From Nigrospora sphaerica (Eukaryota; Ascomycota; Sordariomycetes; Amphisphaeriales; Apiosporaceae), in contig JAGVVL010000002.1 of NCBI GenBank assembly GCA_018287875.1, positions 2,976,001 through 3,040,000 on the forward strand: a DNA stretch of 64,000 nucleotides. Reading direction: 5' to 3'. How positions within the stretch are numbered: position 1 is the stretch's first letter; each line of letters starts with the position of its first letter. The notes below the pieces were generated by a model that was not told the DNA's origin, made no database searches, and saw only the letters and a list, made by a program, of their open reading frames with translations. Shown piece after piece: positions 54,820 to 64,000 of this stretch. Both the position numbers and the translations under genes were made by a program.

Positions 54820-55938
54820 TTAGATGTTCTCAATAACGCGGGCGTTCATGGCGCTCTGGAAGCTCTTGTCGCCCTGGGCGAACTGGTTGAAATGGTTGTC
54901 GTCGCTTGCGTCGCTGGGCTCGTAGGTGCCCTTGTCGGCCATGGCGGCGTCGAGGGCGCCGGCGGGCATGCCCTGGCTGGCGCCGGGCAGGAAGATGACC
55001 TTGGAGTTGGCCGTCTTGGCCATGGCCTGCATGGCCTCGAGGTACCGGATCTGCATGGCGGGGGCCGACGACAAGATGTCGGCGGCCTGGCGCATGAGCT
55101 TGGCCGACTCGACCTCGGCCTTGGCGGCGATGATCTTGGACTCGCCGATGCGCTTGCTCTGGGCCGCCATGGAGAGCGACTCTTGCAGCTCCTGGCTGAA
55201 GATGATGTCCTTGATGAGCATGCTCTCGACCTGGACGCCCCAGCCCGTCGCCACGTCTTCGATGATCTCGCTGATGCTCTGGGCGATCTCCTCGCGGCGC
55301 TCAATCACGTCCTGGAGGATGCGAGCGCCCACGACGTGGCGCAGCGTCGTCTGCGTGCGCTCGATCAGGGCCTGCCGCACGTTGGCGATGCCGAAGGCGG
55401 CCTTGTGCGGGCTGATGATGTGGTAGTAGATGACGGACGTCAGGTGCACCGTCACGTTGTCCTTGGTCATGCAGGTCTGGCGCGGGACTTCGACAATCTG
55501 GATCTTGACGTCGACCTGGATAAGACGCTCCGACAAGGGGTTGATCTTTACGAGGCCCGGATCGACGGCCTTGTAGAACTTGCCGAACTTGGTCACGAGG
55601 CCCACGTTGCCCTGATGGACTTGCTTGTAGGGGTTGGGGCAGCAGATGCAGCACGGCACGGCGCCCAGCGTGCCGGCTATGGCGCCCAAGGCGTTGATCA
55701 TAGAGCCGTACCAGCCTTTAGCGTCGGCGTCGGTGCCGACGATGGACGCGTAGCTCTGCTGGAGGTCCTCCTGGCGCGGAGGCTCGACGAGCATGGGGGC
55801 CTCGGAGCGGAAGCCCGTCTGGGCCGACTGGCCGGTGTGGGCAACACTGCTCCGGCCGGGGCCGGCACCGGCACCAGCGCCGTTGCTGGCGTCGGGGTTC
55901 TTGTTGATTTGGTCCATGTTGTTCGCGGGCGTGGTCAT
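54820..55938 (-). CDS. Stomatin-like SPFH/band 7 membrane scaffold protein
   Basis: A single exon of 372 residues. The first ~85 residues are disordered. A hydrophobic hairpin-like segment (INALGAIAGTLGAVPCCICC) with a Cys cluster suited to palmitoylation anchors the protein to one membrane leaflet. The SPFH domain follows: GNVGLVTKFGKFYKAVDPGL, VDVKIQIVEVPRQTCMTKDN, VIYYHIISPHKAAFGIANVR and WGVQVESMLIKDIIFSQELQ. AAKAEVESAKLMRQAADIL and PAMQIRYLEAM make the oligomerisation helix. Stomatins form ring-like assemblies that organise membrane microdomains and modulate channels and transporters. The position of the hairpin suggests plasma-membrane or endosomal stomatin rather than the mitochondrial SLP2 type. 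Family certain, location inferred. A TATA-like element lies about 100 nt upstream. Confidence 0.93.
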   Translation of the reverse strand: MTTPANNMDQINKNPDASNGAGAGAGPGRSSVAHTGQSAQTGFRSEAPMLVEPPRQEDLQQSYASIVGTDADAKGWYGSMINALGAIAGTLGAVPCCICCPNPYKQVHQGNVGLVTKFGKFYKAVDPGLVKINPLSERLIQVDVKIQIVEVPRQTCMTKDNVTVHLTSVIYYHIISPHKAAFGIANVRQALIERTQTTLRHVVGARILQDVIERREEIAQSISEIIEDVATGWGVQVESMLIKDIIFSQELQESLSMAAQSKRIGESKIIAAKAEVESAKLMRQAADILSSAPAMQIRYLEAMQAMAKTANSKVIFLPGASQGMPAGALDAAMADKGTYEPSDASDDNHFNQFAQGDKSFQSAMNARVIENI

Positions 55939-58825
55939 GGTTGCGGTCGTCGGGGTGGGATGTTCGGAGTTGCGGTGTGTTGGGTACTGGGATGATCCTT
56001 CCAGCGCACGGGGAGACGAGGGAGAGTCGATGTGCTTTAAATACTCGAACCGACGTGTAGGGGTCGCCAGGTGCTTTAAGTACGTTTGTTTTCTTTGGGG
56101 CCATCAGGGTGGCCCGAGTTCCAGTGCGTCCCAATGGAGTGGTGGCGGTGGGACGATTGAGCTCCAGAGATGCGGGGGATACAGGGGGGCTGTGTCGGGC
56201 GAGTGGCCTGAGAGATACAACCCTGCACTGATGAGAACTGCAGGAAGGACGGCCTAAAACGCCCGATACGTCGTCACTCTCGCGCGGGACGTACCTGTGT
56301 CTCGATTACGTCCCAAGAGCGAATATCCGGTTTGTAGGTAGGCACCTACCTCCTAGAGCCGTCGCTTTCGGGATGGAAGGGCGTGTGGACGTACGGGAAA
56401 CCCCATGGGTTCCTGCCGGGAAGCCGGGACGCTGAGGTATGGAATGGAACCCCATGATCGCCACTTCTCCCCAACATGGTAGATGGATTATTACTATGTC
56501 GTTGCTTGCACGGAGTGTCGTTGGCATCAAGCTCATGCAACGCCGCCCTTTCGCTGCTGGCCGATTCCATCATGCCATCCCTTGGGAAACGGGGCTGTCA
56601 GATAGATAGGATTTGGTGGGCCGAAAGCAGCCTGTTGTTGCGCCCATAGCCCAAAGGACAAGACGCCAACGAAAAAGCCTCGCTCCTGAGGGTTTATCAG
56701 ACAAATACACGATCCGACTAGTTGTACATGCACCACTACCTTGAGGTATCCATATGGAAATGGACTAGGTCGCCCAGGACCGGGGGTCCTCGCGACGGAA
56801 AGGTCGGCACGTACCCGAGCACTAGCGTCCCCATGTCGGTCCTCTAGCTCTTGGCGAAAGGCCTTTGCGTTTCCGTATGCAACCCTTGGTCTCGCTTGCC
56901 TACTTACCTCCATCGCTTGAGTAATTTGTGGCTGCCTTTTCCGCTTCCGTCGACATCACGTTCCATGATCTATTACGATGATGACGAACCTGAAAAAGGC
57001 CCCTCTCGCTTACATCGTCACCCATAGTTCCCCCTCTTCGGTCCAAGTCGCATTCTCGTGGCCCCTGTCCAACGCCATCCCCATTTCTTACCCAATAAAG
57101 GAAGAGGCTCATCTGCACAGCCCGCAGACGGACACGCTCGGCGATCACCCAGCTTCAGCGTCCGACTTGCTGTCACCGCGTATCTCGTATAGGCAAGTAG
57201 GTAAAGCTAATGGATCACGGCGCGCGAGTTTTCTGGTACCGGCTCCATTGATATCTCGCCCGGCCGATTAGCCAGACCAATCGGCACTCTCCACGACCGG
57301 CGTACCGACCCAAAACCCGCTGCCCGGGGGGTCCATCGCAGCCTGACCGCGTGATGCATCGCCACCCACACTTTGGGCTGCTGTCGGGATTACCTAAACC
57401 TCATGACCTCCCCAGGTGGCGCCATTGGCGGTACTACATACAGCTCACAGGCACTATGTGTCTGCCTAGAGTGGCTATGTTTGCTACACCCCTGCAAAGA
57501 GAGTCGCCTAGAAATCTTCCAGAAGCTTTCTGGAAGCCAAAAACACTAGAGCACTGCGCCGAACGCGGCTTCCGCTCATTCGCCGGTTCCGGATTATGCG
57601 GCGGCCGTATCTGCATCGCCATGCTTAAGAAATCAAACGGGCCGGTCCACCCACGTCTTACGCCATGCTTCACCGAAGTACAAATCTGGCTCGGTGGCGG
57701 GATGATGCCAAGCTACAGGTCAGAAGCAGCGCATCACGAGACATAATGACTGACAACACGGACGACGGCGAAGGGATTCCTCGGGCTCTAGTACTTCGCC
57801 ACCTGCGCCGACTTCCTACGGTGATACCATAACATGATTTTCCTATACCCTCCCGGGCCTCGGCTCCAAGAAAAAGCCTCAGACGGTCTTTGGCGCTCAG
57901 CCTTGGGGAGGCTGGGGGCATACGGAGTCGAAGGAAGGGGCCGGGTCGCTAGCGGGTGAGGCCGGTATTACTACGGTGGGTCGACGCCGGAGCAGCACCG
58001 ATGCGGGCTCGGCAGGCTCCATTGCTGACGATTCCGAGTCTCCATTGATGCGCTGAGATCGTCCTAGACGGAAACGCGACACTGTACTTTTTGTTGCAGA
58101 GCCCGTGTTGTTTCCAGGGTTCCTGTGATCGTCAGGATTGTTCTACGGAATGGGCATTCCCGACTTCCCTTTCCTGGCAATGCGCTGATGACCTCATCCA
58201 GGATTGTTCCATCCCGTCTCCCGAGTTCAAACTTGGCTCCCAAGACGGCCATTTTCTTTCTTTTTTTACTTACGACACAGTGGCGCTGAGTTAGCTTGCC
58301 ACTGACTTGGAGGACGCAGAAAACCTACTTGCTTACTCAAGTATGCTGAGTCGAGTCCGCTTAGGTTGGCGGTGTGCGGTCTCGTCAGCTAAGAGTCACG
58401 GCGCTTTCCTGATTCGGGTGGTCTGGTACTAGCTGGTCAAAACTGCATTGTGGGAATATCGAGGGCCGCACATCATGAGCTTCGTGGTCGGGACAGGCCA
58501 ACGCCCAATAATTCAGGTTTGGTCCATGACTTTAACGTGCCCTTTTAATGGCTTATCAAATCTCGTGGCTTCGTTGCGGCTGGTGTGGCTGGAGGCACGG
58601 CTCGAATCGACCCAGCCACTTGGAGCTGAATACGGTCCTGCGCCCAAGGTGAGAGCGACTAGGTAAGTCAGCAACATACTGAAGCCTGTCGTGAAACATT
58701 GGTCTTTGTACTACCGCGCGGAGAAAAACCGTCAGCGCTTCTCTCCGACCCGTTGGGATTGCTGGCTTTGCGAGACGAAAACCCCAAACCAATCCAGGAC
58801 TGGCGGTGTGATACCTAGGTGCACG
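55939..58825. other. Divergent intergenic region between stomatin and GMC genes
   Basis: About 2.9 kb. It holds the stomatin promoter (left) and the GMC promoter (right). Frames at 57351-57746 (+) and 57897-58082 (-) are open for 131 and 61 codons with no recognisable domain. The inverted repeat AGGTAGG-CA-CCTACCT lies at 56336-56351. Confidence 0.45.
56036..56043 (-). promoter_or_regulatory. Candidate TATA box of the stomatin gene
   Basis: The minus strand reads TATTTAAA about 100 nt upstream of the stomatin start codon. A second, similar CTTTAAG lies about 40 bp further upstream. Confidence 0.4.
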
Positions 58826-61174
58826 ATGTGGACTCTCACGCTGCTTCATCTTCGTTGTTACCTCCTCGTGGCGTTGCTACATCTGGCGGGCGTACATGCC
58901 GTTGCGGTCCAAGGTGGCGCCCCTGATGTCTCCGAGTACGACTTCGTAATCGTCGGAGGGGGCACAAGCGGTTTAACAGTAGCCGACCGACTGACCGAAA
59001 ATAACAAAGGTGAGCGGGCCTCTTCTACGTGGAAAAACATGTACACGCTGATTCCCTGCCAGTATCCGTGCTTGTCCTTGAATACGGACCTTTCGACCGC
59101 CATGAGGCCAGTGTGTTGGTCCCGGGCCTGTTGAACCTCACGAGCACCCCCTACTGGTTTGGTCTGAGGAGCACACCCCAGCGAGGTCTGAACAACGCCT
59201 CGTTCAATGTGCCGTCTGCTGCCGTCGTCGGCGGTGGCAGCGCCATCAACGGTATGTTTTTTGACCGCGGTGCAGCTTCCGACTACGATGCCTGGAGGGA
59301 CTTGGGCAATCCGGGTTGGGGGTGGGAGGATATGCTGCCATATTTCAAAAAGGTACGTCTTAGCGAGCAGGACAACCTCGTTCCATTGCACTCACCTGCC
59401 TGGACGGGATGTGCAGCTTACCAGTACTGCGGGCGTGTAGAGCGAGACTTTCACGCCAGCGCCGCCCGACCTCGCAAAGAAGTTCAACATAACATTCGAC
59501 GCCTCGGTACAAGGAAACTACGGCCCTGTGCAGTCCAGCTACCCTGTATTCCAATGGGAGGATGTCGGTACGTCATGTTCGTCGATCTTGGTTCCTTCCT
59601 CTCCTCTCATGCTCTCGCAGCGAACTTTCTGCGCGCCTGGCGCAACCTCGGCCTCGCTTCTCCGCAAGACCCTGCCGGGGGCACCAAGGCTGGCGTGCTT
59701 TATGTTCCTAGCTCCTTGGACGCACGCAACCAAACTCGGAGCTACTCCCGGCTTGCGCACTACGACCAAGTCATCCAAGGGCGACCGAATTACCACCTCA
59801 TCGCCGAGGTTGCGGTCAGCAAGATTCTTTTCGATGGCAATACCGCCGTCGGAGTCGAGTACATTGACCAAAAGACGAATGCTACGTATCAGGTTAAGTG
59901 CAAGCGTGAAGTGATTCTCGCGGCGGGCGCGCCTCATTCGCCTCGAATTCTGCAACTTTCAGGGGTCGGCCCCACTGATGTGCTCAAGAGCTTGGAAATA
60001 CCTGTAATCATGGACTTGCCAGGAGTCGGGTTCAACTTGCAGGATCATCCCACATTGTACTCGATTTTTACGCGTGAGTTACCAGCCCGGTTGTGCCGGT
60101 AACCCCCCCCCGTGTCCAGGTGACGGGCTGAACCCGAATAGTACAGAATCAGCCGAGTCCTAACCTCGGTGATCTCACAACGAACGAGACGTATGCGCGC
60201 CAACAGCTGGATATCTATTACTCGGAGCGCAGGGGGCCGTATACGATTGTCAACCAAGGGGGCAACACCATTGCTGATCTGCCTCTCCCGTACATTACTG
60301 ACGATTACGAGGATATCATAGGCCAGGCTTCCAACCAGGTGTATGCCTCGGTCTACCCTGGTTTGGACTCGTCGGTCCTGGCTGGTTACGACGCGCAAAG
60401 GAAGCTGGTGTTGGAGGCTTATAGGTCGAACAGCACCTCGGTCCAGGAAACGGGATACAACGGCGGGACGGTGGCGCCCATCACTCTTTTGAAACCCCTG
60501 TCCCGCGGCTCGGTATTGGTCAACAGCACTTCCGTCTTTGCGGCGCCGCTCTTTGACTGGGGTGCCATGACGTTCCCGACCGATCTCGATATCCTCGTCG
60601 CGTCCCTGCGAGTCACCCGGCGCTTGTACGCCGACGCGGCCATGCAGGAGCTCGAGCCGATCGAGGTCACCCCCGGCGCTCACCTCACATCCGACGACGT
60701 GAGCAATCCTCGGTTTTCTTTGCGATACTGACGACATCGGTTCTGCACCTCCTGCTCCCAAAAGCTTTTTCCTTCGGTCGCTCTGGCTGAATAACAGCTC
60801 CATACATCCACCGCTGCTTTTTTATGGGAAGTACTGACTCCGGACGCCGCAGGAACTCGGCGTGGCGCTCCGCCATCTGCTCCAACCCACATACTCCCAC
60901 CCATGCGGCACATGCGCCATGATGCCGCGTGAACTGGGCGGCGTGGTGGCGCCCGACCTGAAGGTCTACGGGACACAGGGCCTTCGGATCGTCGACGCGA
61001 GCATTATGCCCCTAATCCCCTCGGCACACACCAGCGCGACGGTCTACGCCGTGGCCGAAAAGGTAGGCCAGCCTTCCCACCCTTTGGGGCAATACGCAAA
61101 GAGACCGATCGGTCACTGACAACCCGTATCAGGCCGCCGACATGATCAAAGCCGAGTACGACTGCGCTCCTTAG
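58826..61174 (+). CDS. Secreted GMC-family FAD-dependent oxidoreductase
   Basis: Seven exons (58826-59009, 59063-59352, 59441-59567, 59621-60073, 60142-60698, 60853-61062, 61133-61174) join in frame for 620 residues. A signal peptide ([16 protein letters not shown]) precedes the FAD-binding motif [16 protein letters not shown]. The GMC motif region [19 protein letters not shown] and the second signature [16 protein letters not shown] are present. The C-terminus carries both catalytic residues: His553 in YSHPCGT and His596 in [20 protein letters not shown]. Many Asn-X-Ser/Thr sites suit an extracellular glycoprotein. GMC enzymes oxidise alcohols or sugars and give H2O2 or feed an acceptor; in wood- and litter-degraders they include aryl-alcohol and glucose oxidases. 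The substrate cannot be told here. Intron 5 (154 nt) is longer than the others. The gene is intact although a naive reading sees several broken pieces. Confidence 0.9.
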
Positions 61175-61550
61175 GAGGACTACCCCAGGGTGGGCGGATT
61201 TAAGGAATATACCGTCGCGATCATGTGAGCAGATTGTGTTGTTTCGAACGAAAGGGAATTCTGGAGCGGCAGTACTGAGTAAGTACTTCTCAGGTAGAGA
61301 CGTCACGATCGGAGGGCAAAACCGTGGAAGTACGTGGGTACTTACGCAAGAACGGTAGCCGAATGGCGCCTGCCAAAAAAAATTGCGTTTTCTCGCCCGC
61401 GGTGCCGTTCTTGCCCTCATTTGAGTTTGGTGCTTGCCTTTAAATAAACCGCAGCCAGTGGTTTCGGATGATGACGACCGATGTGACATTTCCATCTCGG
61501 CCCCCAGCATCACGCGTGCGCATGAAAATCATCGCCACCGGGGATTCTGC
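61175..61550. other. Gene-free stretch between convergent 3' ends
   Basis: This 376-bp space separates the GMC and DUF7703-like genes and should hold both 3' UTRs. No other signal is seen. Confidence 0.4.
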
Positions 61551-62853
61551 TCAATTAGCGGCACCGTGCCGTTCATCAATTACTTCCGCCTCAAGGTCTA
61601 CGATACCCAAGGGGCCGGCGACGGCATCTCGCGTGGCGCACGCCGAGGCCGTGGTCGAGACGGACACCTGGCGCCGTTCGACGCAAGGGCTGGACCCCTG
61701 GCTCGTCATGCGGGCCGGGGCCGGCGGGTCTGACCCGGCGGCCCGGGAGCAAGACGGGCGCGACCAGGTGTCCGAGGCGCCCGCCTGGACTTCGCTCCGC
61801 CTCGGTCCTTGGCGTGGGGGCGCCCCCGTCATGGTATCGAGCGTCCGGGTCCATTCCTCCTCCATCTGCTGGGCGAAACGGGAACGAAAGTCCAGCCGCC
61901 TCTTTTGCTCGACGAATTTGACGAGTCTGGTAAGGACATGGATCTCTATCTTGAGCTTGACTGAATAGGCAAAAGCCTTATAGCTTCTGTCGCCTCCCGG
62001 GTCAGCACGCGGGGGGGTTGGTGGCAGGAGTGGGACATCTCGGTTCGACCGAGGCGTGTGCACTGGGCACCTGGTAGGCTTACGTCTCGAAGGTGTGCCG
62101 TCCCGTCCATCCCGTGTACAGCAGGGAGGTATTCAGCACCAGAACCAGCACGTTGATCATCACGAGGCGCAGGAGCAGGTTGCGGACCGCGCCGACGGCA
62201 CGCATGCTCTTCTCCACCCAGAAGCCGTAGCATTTCCGCAGGTAGAGAAAGGAAAGCCCCCCCTCGGCCAGGAAGAAAACCGTCGTCTCGAACCTGTGCT
62301 GAATCTCGCAGGGAAGTTGAAAGCGAGCCGCTGCCGGGGTGGACGCGTTGGCCCCGATGACGAGCACCCACGCCGGCACGCAGCAGACGACTGACACGGT
62401 GGAAATCAGGGCGAGGACGCGGCGCAGGTCGGTGCGGCTAAGATACAGGAGATGGAGTCGCGAGTAGAGGATGAACAGCTGGCCGATGACCATGGGGGTC
62501 CAACCGATCAGCATCAGCAAGCCTACGGCGACGCGGCGGGTCGCCAGGCTCGTGACGGCGTAGTCGTGGACGGCACAGGCCACGGCCGCGATGGCGACGC
62601 CGGCGTTGGACAGGACGAGGCTCCAAAAGTAAGTACCCCCTCTTTGTTTAAAAAGAAAGGAAATGATGACGAAGAGTTCGATGGCGTTATACAGAGCGAG
62701 CGCCTGCAGAAGGGTGCTAGCAAGCTGGTATCTCGGAGGGAGCGGGTCAGGTTCTGCCAGATTCCCCGTGGCCGGCTCCACGAGGTTGGCTTCCCGTGGG
62801 AGGTTAGGCGAGGTGGCCGGCAGTCCTGTCAAGTCCATCGTCACGGCCGCCAT
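61551..62853 (-). CDS. Polytopic membrane protein, DUF7703-like
   Basis: Two exons (62084-62853, 61551-61986) give 401 residues. After a ~45-residue N-terminal tail come six clear helices: LYNAIELFVIISFLF; YFWSLVLSNAGVAIAAVACA; GLLMLIGWTPMVIGQLFILY; LISTVSVVCCVPAWVLVIGA; TTVFFLAEGGLSFLYLR; and LLLRLVMINVLVLVLNTSLL. A seventh segment around SYKAFAYSVKLKIEIHVL crosses the exon join and resembles the end of the fungal DUF7703 membrane family. The ~120-residue C-tail is cytoplasmic and charged. The topology resembles a seven-helix receptor, but no function is established. Splicing (98-nt... 62083 to 61987 intron) uses GTAAGC and ACAG. Helices are certain; the family name is from memory of the YSVKLKIE motif. 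Confidence 0.78.
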
Positions 62854-63574
62854 GGATGATCACATCACAGAACAGCGTTGGGGCTCGACAAGACGGCTGA
62901 GAAACCAGCGTCCGAATTGCAATACGGAAATTTGTTGAACGCCGTCAGCTTGTCAGCTGCTGCGGTGCCAGGCTTACCCCGGTAGTCCCTGACTCCGGGC
63001 ATCTCTGCCTTTATTTTCCTCCAGCGCGGCGAGTCAGGGCATGGCACGACGGTTGCTTCCGGCGACATGGAATACAAAGCCCGCTGTCTAGTCAACGCGC
63101 CGGCCACATTCGCCACGTTGTGCCCGGCTTTGTTCCTTGAGGATACATTGTCACAAGTGCCGATCGAGATACACTAGGGGAGCCCGACAGCCATGGCTTT
63201 TCCTACATCGTTGTGTATTTTGAAAGTGCACATAGAACGAACGAACTCGCACTAAAACCTGCTCCTGCTCAACCGGCCGGCTTCAATCGCACGCGCCCTC
63301 TCCATATGGACGCAGCCGCAGATTCCGTCACACTCGAGCGGGAAAGCGGATGTGGAACGAGCAACTTCTGGGCGATCCACGCACCAACGCTACGCAGCAT
63401 GTACCATGACCGGGGCACCCTCGCAAAGAAACCCCATGGCTCCCATCACAGTTTCCCCACGCCTGGGGCGAAGACGGCCAAGGTCGGTCCGGACCCACGC
63501 ACCGCCGTTTGATGATGCACACTGCCGAAGCTTCTGGTTCTTCGCTGCCGTGCCCGGACGTAGAGATCTCCATA
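62854..63574. other. Gene-free stretch upstream of the DUF7703-like gene
   Basis: About 720 bp holding the promoter of the DUF7703-like gene (read leftwards) and the 3' flank of the SGNH hydrolase gene. No coding signal. Confidence 0.4.
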
Positions 63575-64000
63575 TTAACTGGATTTCTCTAGGCAAGTGA
63601 TACTCATGTCGTCCAGTTTTTGGTCCACCAGGTCTGCAAGCGCCCGCATTCCCGCGGCGTTAGGGTGGTAGGCACCCATTTGGTACAGCAGCCTGAAGCT
63701 CCAGCCCGACATCCAGGGCTCGGCGGCACCAATGCCGTGCGCAGCGCTCGGCTCGCTAACAAGCACTCGGCTGCACCAAGGCTCTCGTGTCTGCACGGCA
63801 GAGATGGTGGCAAGCCGCACCGTCTCGGCTACTTGCCGATGGTGAGCTAGTCGCTCCGTGGAATCAAAGGGAACGTCGACGCCGGGCTTCACGTCGGGGC
63901 CCAGAACGGTCTGGTATTCTACGACCAGAACGGCGGCAGCCGGGACCTTGGCGTGGATAGCGTCGAGAACCTGGCCGTACCGTCGAGCCAATCCGTCGGC
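63575..64000 (-). CDS. SGNH/GDSL-type hydrolase, C-terminal part, cut by the window edge
   Basis: The frame is open from the right edge of the window to the stop codon at 63575, giving the last 141 residues. VLVVEYQTVLGP is a core strand of the SGNH fold. The last block, AYHPNAAGMRALADLVD, has the Asp/His-type catalytic end (HPN...G) of fungal SGNH esterases. WMSGWSFRLLYQMGAYHPNA precedes it. The first blocks, with the nucleophile Ser and the Gly and Asn oxyanion residues, lie outside. Such proteins in plant-degrading fungi are often secreted esterases of acetylated or feruloylated polysaccharides, but a lipase is as possible. Confidence 0.75.
   Translation of the reverse strand, partial: ADGLARRYGQVLDAIHAKVPAAAVLVVEYQTVLGPDVKPGVDVPFDSTERLAHHRQVAETVRLATISAVQTREPWCSRVLVSEPSAAHGIGAAEPWMSGWSFRLLYQMGAYHPNAAGMRALADLVDQKLDDMSITCLEKSS

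Noticed and set aside
57351..57746. 131-codon plus-strand frame
   Set aside because: No recognisable domain, no splice partners and composition like the surrounding intergenic DNA.

Overview
The window is genomic DNA of a filamentous ascomycete (Pezizomycotina). The genes have short introns (mostly 50-110 nt) with GTRNGT-type donors and CTNAC-like branch sites. Coding DNA is GC-rich and intergenic spaces run to several kb. The content fits a plant-biomass-degrading sordariomycete: a CBM1-linked PL3 pectate lyase, a GH43 arabinan/xylan hydrolase, a secreted subtilase, a GMC oxidoreductase, a Clr5 protein and an SGNH esterase. The order (a Sordariales-like fungus) is inferred, not shown.

Layout. 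1-216: 3' end of frataxin. 614-915(-): a small spliced gene of unknown function. 3765-5857(+): Clr5-ankyrin protein. 5.9-11.9 kb: gene-poor DNA with a decayed sugar-transporter tail, an orphan exon-like frame and a striking array of about 115-170 bp repeats, each carrying a hairpin (10.0-10.4 kb). 11956-13137(+): CBM1-PL3 pectate lyase. 14400-15577(+): divergent SDR, convergent with a J-domain protein (15780-16547, -). 17175-18620(-): PIG-A/Gpi3, divergent from 19550-22201(+), the ribosome-biogenesis helicase DBP6. 22324-23571(-): LENG1/CIR-N splicing-type protein. 24197-24850(-) and 26099-26824(+): two uncharacterised proteins transcribed divergently. 28387-29216(-): KxDL (BLOC-1/BORC-type) protein. 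29.2-34.2 kb: gene-free, simple-sequence-rich DNA.

34173-35393(-): CTP-dependent diacylglycerol kinase Dgk1. 36508-37864(-): proteinase-K-type subtilase. 40412-42956(+): Sec18/NSF. 46349-47526(+): GH43. 51018-52921(+): seven-helix fungal rhodopsin-domain membrane protein. 54820-55938(-): stomatin/SPFH protein. 58826-61174(+): seven-exon GMC oxidoreductase. 61551-62853(-): DUF7703-like polytopic membrane protein. 63575-64000(-): 3' end of an SGNH hydrolase running off the window.

Housekeeping genes (frataxin, GPI3, DBP6, SEC18, DGK1, KXD1, LENG1-like) alternate with secreted or surface genes. The secreted-enzyme genes mostly have a TATA box 80-90 nt upstream of the start, as expected for inducible genes. 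I see no secondary-metabolite cluster, no intact transposon and no tRNA. The least explained structures are the hairpin repeat array at 10.0-10.4 kb, the GTACCTAGGTAC-type intergenic palindromes, the long G tracts at 28.8-32 kb and the C-to-T-diverged direct repeat at 54.4 kb. All exon joins were worked out by hand from reading frame and splice signals, without transcript evidence.
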